A stretch of DNA of 64,000 nucleotides from positions 1 through 64,000 of the forward strand of contig NZ_JADEWN010000014.1 in assembly GCF_015207655.1 (NCBI RefSeq), written 5' to 3'. The DNA comes from Gloeocapsopsis crepidinum LEGE 06123 (lineage in GTDB: Bacteria; Cyanobacteriota; Cyanobacteriia; Cyanobacteriales; Chroococcidiopsidaceae). A program made the position numbers and the translations under genes. This document shows positions 51,301 to 60,800 of the stretch, in pieces. The number at the start of each line of letters is the position of its first letter. Within the stretch, counting starts at the first letter, position 1. The notes below the pieces were generated by a model. It saw only the letters and a program-made list of their open reading frames with translations, searched no databases and had not been told where the DNA came from.

Positions 51301-54300
51301 GCAACTCAGGTTATTTCCCGCTTACGCAAAGTTTTTGAGATCGATTTACCTTTACGCCAGTTGTTTGAAACGCCTACAGTTGCAGAGATTGCTACCCATA
51401 TAGAAACAGCCATGCGGGCGGGGGTAACACCAGATACATCACCACTGGTACGAGATCCCAAATTACCCCTCTCCTTTGCCCAGCAACGCTTATGGTTTTT
51501 AGACCAATTCAATCCTCAGAGTCCTTTTTATAGCCTACCTCGTACGGTTCGTCTGACTGGAAACTTAAATGTCGATGCATTTCACGCCAGTATCAACGAG
51601 ATCGTGCGCCGTCATGAAGCTTTGCGGACAAACTTTATCAGCGTTGACGGAGAACCAGTACAGCAGATTGCTGCCTCAATGCACGTACCTTTGCCTATTA
51701 TCGACTTGCGCGAGTTTCCAGAACCAATACGGGAAGAAAAAGCCAAACAACTAGCACTTACCGAAGCTCAAAAAGGATTTGACTTGAGTGCAGATCCTCT
51801 ACTGCGGGTGACTTTATTACGCATGGCAGAGGATGAACATATTTTACTGTTCGCCATGCACCATATCATTTCCGATGGCTGGTCAATTGGGATATTAATT
51901 AATGAGCTAACAACTCTGTATCAAGCCTTCAGTGCAGGTAAACCTTCGCCATTACCTGAACTACTCATTCAGTATGCAGATTTTGCCACCTGGCAACACC
52001 GCTGGCTGCAAACTGAACTTGAGCCACAACTGAATTATTGGCAGCAACAACTCGCAGACATTACACCCCTACAATTGCCTACCGACTTACCTCGCCCAGC
52101 AGTCCAAAGCTTTCGCGGTGCCACCACAACTATATCACTCTCACCTGAACTCACTAGCGCACTCCAAGCCTTAAGCCGTCGTCAAGGCGTGACTCTGTTC
52201 ATGACATTACTCGCGGCGTTCCAGACGTTGCTATATCGCTACAGCGGGCAAAGTGATATTGCTGTTGGTTCACCAATTGCGAATCGTAACCGCGTGGAAA
52301 TTGAGCCATTAATCGGCTTTTTTGCGAACACCTTAGTTTTAAGAAGCAACGTTGTTGGAACTCTTAGCTTTGCAGATTTGCTGCAACAAGTGCGACAAAT
52401 GACGTTAGCAGCGTATACGCATCAAGATTTACCGTTCGAGTACTTAGTCGCGCAACTGCAACCCGATCGCAGCCTCGATCGCAACCCACTATTTCAGGTG
52501 ATGTTTGCACTGCAAAGTGCGGCGGTTGAACTCAACTTACCAGGTTTAAGTGTAAGTGTACTCGAATGCGATCGCACTTCGGCAATCTTCGATTTAAGTC
52601 TATCACTGCAAGAAACTGATTCCGGACTATCGGGCAGTTTAGAATACAACACTGACTTGTTTCATGCGGAAACGATCGCGCGGATGGTGGAACACTTTGA
52701 GATTTTGCTAGAAGAAATTGTGGCAAATCCGCAGCAACACCTGAAGAGTTTACCCCTGCTGAGTCGCGCCGAACAACACCAATTACTCGTCGAGTGGAAC
52801 AACACGCACGTAGATTATCCCCTCAATAAGTGCATTCACGAGTTGTTTGCCGCACAAGTCGAAAAAACACCAGATGCTTTAGCGGTGGTTTGCGGTGAAA
52901 ATCTTAGCTATCGCGAACTCGATCGCCAAGCTAATTGTTTAGCGCAGTATTTACAAACATTAGGTGTTAAACCAGAATTAGTTGGTCTTTGCGTTGAGCG
53001 TTCCTTAGATATGGTTGTGGGGATGATGGCAATCCTCAAAGCAGGTGGGGCTTATGTTCCCTTAGATCCAGCTTATCCTCAAGAACGTCTAGCCTATATT
53101 GTAGAAGATGCAAAGCTGACAGTCATACTGACTCAGACGCACTTACACTCAAAACTACCTCCGCATCAAGCACAGATAATCTGTCTGGATAGTGATGAGA
53201 TAAATTATCAGGCTGACATAGAGTATTCTAGCGATCGCGTTAACGCTGAAAATCTAGCTTATGTTATCTACACTTCTGGTTCCACAGGAAAGCCCAAGGG
53301 AGTTTTAGTTAGTCATCGCGCTTTAGTCAACCATAGCCTTGCAGTCGCGCAAGCTTACCAACTGCAACCGCAGGATCGAGTTTTACAATTTGCTTCAATC
53401 AGTTTTGATGTTGCAGCCGAAGAAATTTTTGCATCTTGGTTGAGTGGCGCAACTGTTGTCATTCGCACTGAACAAATATCAAGTTTTGCCAATTTCCAGC
53501 AATTCTTATCACAGCAAAAACTCTCCGTCCTCAATTTACCAACGGCTTATTGGCACGAGTGGGTATCCTATCTGCAATTTACGAACACTTCCTTACCTTC
53601 TACAGTGCGCTTAGTCATTGTTGGAACCGAACAAGCATCATCAGAAAAACTTGCACTTTGGCAAAAAATTGCAAGTCAAAACGTCCGGTGGTTAAATGCC
53701 TATGGACCAACCGAAGCAACAATTGGCGTGACAGTCTACGAAGCCAATACCTATACAGAGCAAGCTCATGCTTACGTACCCGTTGGTCGTCCAATTGCCA
53801 ACACCCAAATCTATATCCTTGACCAACATCTCAATCCTACACCTGTAGGAATTCCTGGCGAATTATACATCGGTGGTGCTTGTTTGGCAAAGGGTTATCT
53901 CAATCAACCAAAACTGACGCTTGAGAAATTTATTCCCAATCCTTTTAGCCGCGAACCAGATGCTTGTTTGTACAAAACTGGTGATGTCGCTCGCTACCTA
54001 CCCGATGGAAATATTGAACTCATCGGACGCATTGACGATCAAGTAAAAATTCGTGGTTTTCGCATTGAATTAGGAGAGATTCGGGCTGTACTGCAACAGC
54101 ATCCAGATGTATCGGTAGCAGTTGTCCAGCCCCAAGCAGATATTGCTAATGGCAAACGCTTAGTTGCCTACATTGTACCAAACCGAGATATAGATACTGC
54201 TGAATTACGTCGTTATCTGCAACAAAAATTACCCGACTACATGGTTCCGTGGGCATTTGTACTGTTAGACAGTCTACCATTAACACCCAACGGTAAATTA

Positions 54301-57300
54301 GACCTTCAAGCACTGCCAGCACCACAGATAGAACGTAGCTCAACTCTACCCAAAACTGCGGCTGAGGAAGTTGTTGCAGATGTTTGGAAACAAGTTCTCA
54401 ATCTCGAACAAGTGGGCATTCAAGACAACTTTTTTGAGTTAGGCGGACATTCATTACTCGCGACACAAGTCACTTCCCGCCTGAGTAGAATTTTTCAAAT
54501 CGAATTTCCTATCCGTTGCTTGTTTGAGGCTCCTACTATTGAAGGTTTGGTAGAGGCATTAGCAAAACTTGGTAATGGGCAAGATATTGAAAAAATTGCT
54601 CAAACGATCAAAGCCCAACCACAACAAATAGAGACAGCAACACAGATTATTCCCAGGAGAAATACTGATTCTTGTCCACTTTCGTTTGCTCAAGCGCGGC
54701 TCTGGTTTCTTAACCAACTAGGGACAGATAGTGCTTACAACATCTTTGAAGCAGTATGTCTCAAGGGTTGGCTCGATATTGAGATATTACAACAGAGCTT
54801 CAATGAAATCCTCTGCCGTCACGAAGTTTTAAGGACAAGCTTTGCACTTGTTGACGGTCAACCTGTACAGATCATTGCTCCTACTTTAAGCTTAACGATT
54901 TCAGTTGTAGACCTGCGGCATTTACCCAACAGCGAAAAAGCAGCAGAAGTTAAACGCCTTGCAAAATCGGAAGCTCAATGCCCCTTTAATTTAGCGCAAG
55001 CCCCATTGTTGCGAGTAACCCTACTTAAATTGGGTGAAACCGAGCATGTGGTGTTATTAACTATGCACCATATCATTGCAGATGGATGGTCAATTGGGAT
55101 TTTAATTAATGAACTCACAACTCTATATCAAGCCTTCAGTGCAGGTAAACCTTCGCCATTAACTGAACTACCGATTCAGTATGCAGATTTTGCCACCTGG
55201 CAACACCACTGGCTACAAAGTGAACTTGAGCCACAACTGAATTATTGGCAGCAACAACTCGCAGACATCACACCACTGCAACTACCTACCGACTTACCCC
55301 GCCCAGCAGTCCAAAGCTTTCGCGGTGCAACGACAACTGTTTCGCTATCACCCGCACTCACGGCGGCACTCCAAGCCTTAAGTCGTCGTCAAGGCGTAAC
55401 TTTATTCATGACATTACTCGCGGCGTTCCAGACGTTGCTATATCGCTACAGCGGGCAAAGTGATATTGCTGTTGGTTCACCAATTGCGAATCGTAACCGC
55501 GTGGAAATTGAGCCATTAATCGGCTTTTTTGTCAATACCTTGGTGTTGCGCAGTTATCTGACAAGCAACCAAAGCTTTGCAGATTTGCTGCAACAAGTGC
55601 GACAAATGACGTTAGCAGCGTATACGCATCAAGATTTACCGTTCGAGTACTTAGTCGCGCAACTGCAACCCGATCGCAGCCTGGATCGCAATCCACTATT
55701 TCAGGTGATGTTTGCCTTGCAAAATGCAGCGGTTGAACTCAAGTTACCAGATTTGAATTTGAGTGTGCTGGAATGCGATCGCACTTCGGCAATCTTCGAT
55801 TTAAGTCTATCACTGCAAGAAACTGATTCCGGACTACGAGGAGGTTTGCAGTACAATACCGACTTATTCCACGCTGAGACAATTGCGCGGATGGTGGAAC
55901 ACTTTGAGATTTTGTTAGAAGGAATTGTGGCAAATCCGCAGCAAGAGATTAAAAGTTTACCCCTGCTGAGTCGCGCCGAACAACACCGATTACTCGTCGA
56001 GTGGAACGATACGAAAATCGATTATCAACAAAACTCTTGTATTCACGAGTTATTTGCCGCACAAGTCGAACAAACACCCAATGCAGTAGCAGTTATCTTT
56101 GAGAATCAACAATTAACCTACCGAGAACTCAACGAACGTGCCAATCAACTCGCGCACTACTTGCAAAAACTGGGAGTCAAACCAGAGGTTTTAGTTGGCG
56201 TCTGTCTAGAACGTTCCTTAGAAATGGCGATCGCCCTCTTAGGTATCTTGAAAGCGGGTGGCGCTTATGTACCTCTAGACCCTGACTATCCACCAGAACG
56301 CCTAGCTTTTATGCTAGCAGATTCACAAACACCAGTTTTATTAACTCAACAACAACTGCTGACCAGATTTCCCGAACATCATTGTCTTTGTCTAGATACG
56401 GATTGGCAGGCGATCGCACAAGAAAGCTTAGAAAATCCTGTTGCGAGCGTCACCCTCGATAATTTAGCGTATACAATCTATACCTCTGGCTCTACAGGCA
56501 AGCCCAAGGGAGCAATGAATACCCACAAGGGTATCAGTAATCGTTTGTTGTGGATGCAAGCTGCATTGCAATTAACACCCAGCGATCGAGTTTTACAAAA
56601 GACTTCGTTTAGTTTTGATGTTTCTGTTTGGGAATTTTTCTTACCTTTATTAACCGGAGCAAGTCTTGTTTTAGCAAAACCTGGCGGTCATCGCGATAGT
56701 GTTTATCTAGCCGAATTAATTACCCAGCAACAAATTACAACACTTCACTTTGTTCCCTCAATGCTGCAAGTGTTTCTGCAATCAGGATTAGAATGCCATA
56801 GCTTGAAAAATGTCATTTGCAGTGGTGAGGCGCTTGACTATGAACTGCAAGAAAAATTCTTTGAGCATTGCAATGCAAAACTATATAACCTTTATGGTCC
56901 TACTGAAGCATCAATTGATGTTACCTGGTGGATTTGCCAACCAGATCAAATGCGGATTGTTCCTATCGGTTCTCCCATTGCAAATACGCAAATCTATATA
57001 GTCGATCGCTACTTGCAACCTGTTCCGATTGGCGTTCCTGGTGAGTTACACATTGGCGGTGTGGGATTAGCCAGGGGTTATTGGCAACGACCCGATTTAA
57101 CCGCCGAGAAGTTTATTCCCAATCCTTTCAGTACAGAACCAGGTGACTATTTATACAAGACTGGAGATTTGGCTCGCTATCTACCCGATGGCAATATTGA
57201 ATACCTCGGACGAATTGACGATCAGGTAAAAATTCGCGGTTTTCGCATTGAATTAGGAGAAATTGCCGCGCAGTTGAATCAGCATCCGCCAGTGCAGCAG

Positions 57301-57855
57301 GCGATCGCGATCGCTCGACAAGGTGACATCGTTGCCTATGTAGCTTCCCAAACCCACGAGACGCTGACAAGTAAAGAATTGCGTCACTTTTTGCAGGAGA
57401 AGTTACCGCAATATATGCTACCTTCTGCGTTTGTCATTTTACCAGAATTCCCACTCACGCCCAATGGCAAACTCGATCGCAAAGTTTTACCCGCGCCAGA
57501 AGTGAGACGTTCGGATTTAGAAACCTATGTAGTGCCACAAACTGATTGGGAAAAAGCAATTGCCCAAGTGTGGAGAAAAGTTCTGAATCTTGAGCAAATA
57601 AGTATCGATGATAACTTCTTTGAATTGGGAGGTCATTCGTTACTTTTGGCGCAGGTTCATAGCCAATTGCGTGAAATGATTACAGTCGATTTTTCAATAC
57701 TCGATATGTTTAGGTATCCCACAATTAGGTTGCTAGCAGAGTATTTAAATCAAACAACAGTGGAAATCAGGGATATTTCAACTGAAAAAATAGCTGCTGG
57801 TAAAGCACAGCAAAGAAAACGCTTACAAAAAATTAAAAATATTAATTATGAATAA
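48337..57855 (+). CDS. NRPS: interface-A(Asp)-PCP-C-A(?)-PCP-C-A(Ser)-PCP
   Basis: ATG 48337 is preferred to TTG 48325; the product is about 3172 residues. The first domain (1-440) is condensation-like, but its HHxxxDG site reads PAIYADT (139-145), losing both histidines, which resembles the interface domain used with TauD hydroxylases. A1 has code D-L-T-K-I-G-H-V-G-K (Asp) and PCP S986. Module 2 has HHIISDG (1175-1181), code D-V-E-N-I-G-A-I-G-K (no firm assignment; Glu at the third position suggests a basic substrate) and PCP S2039. Module 3 has HHIIADG (2244-2250), code D-V-W-H-I-S-L-I-D-K (Ser) and PCP S3101. The tail is basic (AQQRKRLQKIK), as before a PKS. It overlaps the next gene by 8 bp. 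No E or TE domain is present. Confidence 0.95.
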   Translation: MQSNTIQGFRLSPQQKRLWSLQANSSVYKTQCAVIIEGNLNVDLLKKSIEKITDKHEMLRTRFHCLSGMKMPIMVVENYSFPIWQELNWTDCSPQEQLTKFDLLFDELIYQDINWIGNYFNVYLVQFTTKKYILIISLPAIYADTWTLANVVQEISNLYQIYLKNHHNNQEEVVQYVQFAEWQNQLLEESDAEAGKNYWSQVSSLPLNTLLPFEAKKYQYTFSPASLRLRLAPNITNKYATTEIFLLTCWQILLWRLTKQADITIGMVARGREYEELHDALGLFAKTLPIRCQLTADLSFTDVLHLVEKQVADAEEWQDYFVDECLGEDSNRIAFPFGFEFSQSPILSSSAAVNFAIYRQYTCIEPFKIKLSCIESNNLFIDFSYNQELFTLESIQQIAAQFQTLVTSAAQNPETPISKLEILSPSDRQKLLVDFNNTQRDFPLNRCIHQIFEEQAANHPDKIAVVFEDEQLTYAELNHKANQLAHYLRSLKIDSEQIVGIYLERSLETIVAILGILKAGYAYLVFDVNLPAEAIAMRSHIAEVALVLTQESLAAKLPNNLTYQCLDKNILQQSQENLSIQVSSDNLVYVVFTSGSTGTPKGVAIEHRQLLNYVWGILERLSLPAGASFATVSTFAADLGNTAVFSALCSGGCLHIVAQHRTTDSKLLADYFQRHSVDCLKIVPSHLAALLEDGAKSILPLQRLILGGEAASWSLIEQIRQLSPHCHIINHYGPTETTVGVMTYAISNEQTIYTTETVPLGRPLPNIQAYVLDEQLQLLPIGVPGELYIGGAGLGRGYLNSPELTKEKFITHSFGNSPQRLYRTGDLVRYLPDGNLEFLGRIDNQVKVRGFRIELEEIEVVLSQHHQIQQAVVALQEDKPGDKRLIAYLVTKPNQQLSIDELRQFLQQKLPEYMLPSGFVLLKKLPLTANGKVNRQALPAPERQLESATIVAPRTPVEEVLTGIWAEILGVKLGIYDNFFTLGGHSLLATQVISRLRKVFEIDLPLRQLFETPTVAEIATHIETAMRAGVTPDTSPLVRDPKLPLSFAQQRLWFLDQFNPQSPFYSLPRTVRLTGNLNVDAFHASINEIVRRHEALRTNFISVDGEPVQQIAASMHVPLPIIDLREFPEPIREEKAKQLALTEAQKGFDLSADPLLRVTLLRMAEDEHILLFAMHHIISDGWSIGILINELTTLYQAFSAGKPSPLPELLIQYADFATWQHRWLQTELEPQLNYWQQQLADITPLQLPTDLPRPAVQSFRGATTTISLSPELTSALQALSRRQGVTLFMTLLAAFQTLLYRYSGQSDIAVGSPIANRNRVEIEPLIGFFANTLVLRSNVVGTLSFADLLQQVRQMTLAAYTHQDLPFEYLVAQLQPDRSLDRNPLFQVMFALQSAAVELNLPGLSVSVLECDRTSAIFDLSLSLQETDSGLSGSLEYNTDLFHAETIARMVEHFEILLEEIVANPQQHLKSLPLLSRAEQHQLLVEWNNTHVDYPLNKCIHELFAAQVEKTPDALAVVCGENLSYRELDRQANCLAQYLQTLGVKPELVGLCVERSLDMVVGMMAILKAGGAYVPLDPAYPQERLAYIVEDAKLTVILTQTHLHSKLPPHQAQIICLDSDEINYQADIEYSSDRVNAENLAYVIYTSGSTGKPKGVLVSHRALVNHSLAVAQAYQLQPQDRVLQFASISFDVAAEEIFASWLSGATVVIRTEQISSFANFQQFLSQQKLSVLNLPTAYWHEWVSYLQFTNTSLPSTVRLVIVGTEQASSEKLALWQKIASQNVRWLNAYGPTEATIGVTVYEANTYTEQAHAYVPVGRPIANTQIYILDQHLNPTPVGIPGELYIGGACLAKGYLNQPKLTLEKFIPNPFSREPDACLYKTGDVARYLPDGNIELIGRIDDQVKIRGFRIELGEIRAVLQQHPDVSVAVVQPQADIANGKRLVAYIVPNRDIDTAELRRYLQQKLPDYMVPWAFVLLDSLPLTPNGKLDLQALPAPQIERSSTLPKTAAEEVVADVWKQVLNLEQVGIQDNFFELGGHSLLATQVTSRLSRIFQIEFPIRCLFEAPTIEGLVEALAKLGNGQDIEKIAQTIKAQPQQIETATQIIPRRNTDSCPLSFAQARLWFLNQLGTDSAYNIFEAVCLKGWLDIEILQQSFNEILCRHEVLRTSFALVDGQPVQIIAPTLSLTISVVDLRHLPNSEKAAEVKRLAKSEAQCPFNLAQAPLLRVTLLKLGETEHVVLLTMHHIIADGWSIGILINELTTLYQAFSAGKPSPLTELPIQYADFATWQHHWLQSELEPQLNYWQQQLADITPLQLPTDLPRPAVQSFRGATTTVSLSPALTAALQALSRRQGVTLFMTLLAAFQTLLYRYSGQSDIAVGSPIANRNRVEIEPLIGFFVNTLVLRSYLTSNQSFADLLQQVRQMTLAAYTHQDLPFEYLVAQLQPDRSLDRNPLFQVMFALQNAAVELKLPDLNLSVLECDRTSAIFDLSLSLQETDSGLRGGLQYNTDLFHAETIARMVEHFEILLEGIVANPQQEIKSLPLLSRAEQHRLLVEWNDTKIDYQQNSCIHELFAAQVEQTPNAVAVIFENQQLTYRELNERANQLAHYLQKLGVKPEVLVGVCLERSLEMAIALLGILKAGGAYVPLDPDYPPERLAFMLADSQTPVLLTQQQLLTRFPEHHCLCLDTDWQAIAQESLENPVASVTLDNLAYTIYTSGSTGKPKGAMNTHKGISNRLLWMQAALQLTPSDRVLQKTSFSFDVSVWEFFLPLLTGASLVLAKPGGHRDSVYLAELITQQQITTLHFVPSMLQVFLQSGLECHSLKNVICSGEALDYELQEKFFEHCNAKLYNLYGPTEASIDVTWWICQPDQMRIVPIGSPIANTQIYIVDRYLQPVPIGVPGELHIGGVGLARGYWQRPDLTAEKFIPNPFSTEPGDYLYKTGDLARYLPDGNIEYLGRIDDQVKIRGFRIELGEIAAQLNQHPPVQQAIAIARQGDIVAYVASQTHETLTSKELRHFLQEKLPQYMLPSAFVILPEFPLTPNGKLDRKVLPAPEVRRSDLETYVVPQTDWEKAIAQVWRKVLNLEQISIDDNFFELGGHSLLLAQVHSQLREMITVDFSILDMFRYPTIRLLAEYLNQTTVEIRDISTEKIAAGKAQQRKRLQKIKNINYE

Positions 57856-60800
57856 TTTAACTACTCAATATCATGGCTCCGAAATTGCAATTATCGGCAT
57901 GACGGGTCGCTTTCCAGGGGCTAAAAATGTTGATGAATTTTGGCACAATCTCCAAAATGGTGTCGAGTCAATTTCTTTTTTTAGCGACGCTGAATTACTC
58001 GCCGCAGGAGTCGAACCGGAATTAATTCGCGACCCCAATTTTGTCAAAGCACAAGCTGTATTAAATGACGTTGAATTATTTGATGCTCATTTCTTTGGTT
58101 TTAACCCTAAAGAAGCAGAAATTACAGATCCACAACAGCGATTGTTTTTAGAATGTGCGTGGGAAGCGATCGAAAATGCAGGCTACAACTCCGAGACATA
58201 TCAAGGTGCAGTTGGAGTATATGCGGGTGTCAGCTTCAGCAGTTATTTGCTCAATGTTTATTTAAACCAAGATATCTTTAACTCGGTCGATCATCTGCAA
58301 ATGGCGATCGCTAGCGACAAAGACTATCTCAGCACGCGTGTTTCTTACAAACTTAACCTCACAGGACCAAGTTACACCGTACAAACTGCTTGCTCTACTT
58401 CACTTGTCGCGGTGCATTTAGCGTGCCAAAGTTTACTGAATGGCGAATGCGATATGGCTTTGGCTGGTGGTGTATCTATCAGTGGTTCGCGCAAAAGTGG
58501 CTACATCTATAAACCCGCAGGGATCATGTCGCCCGATGGACACTGTCGCGCCTTTGATGCGCAAGCCCAGGGAACTGTCAGCGGCGAAGGCGTTGGTATT
58601 GTCGTTTTAAAGCGCCTAGAAGACGCCCTAACCGATGGGGATACTATTCATGCTTTGATTAAAGGTTCTGCGATTAACAACGATGGAGCGCGTAAAGTCA
58701 GCTACACTGCGCCTCGAATTGACGGACAAGCTCAAGTCATTAAAACCGCGCAGGCTGTTGCTGAAGTCGAACCCGATACAATTACTTATATAGAAGCTCA
58801 TGGTACAGGAACATCGTTAGGCGATCCTATTGAAATTGCTGCGCTCACTCAAGCCTTTGGTACGAGTAGCGATAAGAAAAGATTTTGTGCAATTGGTTCA
58901 GTTAAAACTAATATCGGACACTTAGATGCAGCCGCTGGGGTAGCAGGTTTAATCAAAACGGTACTAGCGCTGAAACACAAACAAATACCTCCCAGCTTGC
59001 ACTTTAGCCAACCTAATCCTGAAATCGACTTTGCCAATAGTCCTTTTTACGTCAACAAAACACTTGCTGAGTGGTCTAGCGATATTCCCCGTCGTGCTGG
59101 TGTAAGTTCGTTTGGTATTGGCGGGACAAATGCGCATCTCATTCTTGAAGAAGCGCCTGCTGTGGAAGTATCACACCCTTCACGTTCTTGGCATTTACTC
59201 GTTCTTTCTGCCAAAAGTGAGACAGCTTTAGCATCTGCGTCAGCTAATTTAGCTACCTATCTCGCACAAAATCCCCATTTAAATATTGCCGATGTTGCTT
59301 ACACGCTGCAAGTGGGACGACGCGATTTTGACTATCGGCGAATGTGTCTTTGCCAAAACCTTACGGATGCCATCTCTGCACTAAATTCAGCATCAAGTTA
59401 CCAAAAACCATGTCATCGTTCCGTTGTATTTATGTTTTCTCCTCAAGGCGCACAGTATGCCGCAATGGGGCGAGAACTCTATCAAACTGAGCCGATATTC
59501 AAACAAGAAATTGATAGGTGTTGTGCAATTCTCAAGCCACATCTAGGCATCGATTTACGCGATATCCTCTACACAAGTACCGCTTCAGAGCAACTTACGC
59601 AAACTGCAATTACTCAGCCGGCATTATTCATCACCGAGTATGCTTTAGCAAAATTATGGATGTCGTGGGGGATACATCCCGAAGCGACGATCGGTCATAG
59701 TATTGGGGAATACGTCGCTGCTGCGATCGCAGGCGTTTTTAGCCTCGAAGATGCTCTAGCAGTGGTAGCACTGCGCGGACGCTTGATGCAGGAACTTCCG
59801 CGTGGGGCAATGCTCTCGGTACAACTACCAGCATCGGAAGTTAAACCGCTATTAGGAAACACATTATCGCTAGCGGGAATAAATGCACCTTCTTTATGTG
59901 TCGTTGCAGGTACAGTTGAGGCGATCGCAAGCTTAGAGCTTGAGTTGCAAGCCAAAGGTGTTGGTTGTCGGCGACTGCAAACATCCCATGCATTTCATTC
60001 CTCAATGATGGAAGCGATCGTCGAAGTATTTACAACTCAGTTACAAAAATTCCGCTTAAATCCTCCCCAAATTCCCTTTATTTCTAACGTCAGCGGCACT
60101 TGGATAACACCTGCACAAGCGACTGACCCCAACTACTGGGCTACTCATTTGCGGCAACCTGTCTTATTTTCCCCAGGAATGACTGAGTTACTCAAACAAC
60201 CAGAAAGAATATTACTAGAAGTTGGACCAGGGCGGACATTATGTACTTTCGCCTTACAGCATCAGCATGATGGACTGATTGCGCTGTCTTCGTTACGCCA
60301 CCCCCAGGAGCAACATTCGGATGTCACATTTTTATTAAATACTTTGGGGCATCTCTGGCAAGCAGGTATAAAAATTAACTGGTCAGGTTTTTATGCTGAC
60401 GAGCAACGCCGTCATATTCCTTTGCCGACGTATCCTTTTGAACGCCAGCGTTATTGGATTGAACCAACGCGGCAGTTATCTGCAAGAATGAGTGATATTT
60501 GGCAGTCTGTTATTATATCTGGTCATCAACAAGCGAATGCAAGTCTTGCCGAAATTGATACACAGACCTATCTTGAAAAGAAACAGTGTTTAGAACAGCT
60601 TTGTATCGCCTACATTAACCTTACTTTCCAACGTTTAGGAGCTTTTAGCAGTCCGACACGCTACTCCGTAACCCAATTGCAGGAACGCTGTCAAATTATT
60701 CCTCGCTACGAACAATTGCTGCATCGCTGGTTGGATGTATTAGTAGAACGCACTCAACTCCAGCAAGCGCAAGATTTGTTTACTAACTTTGTCCCTTGTT

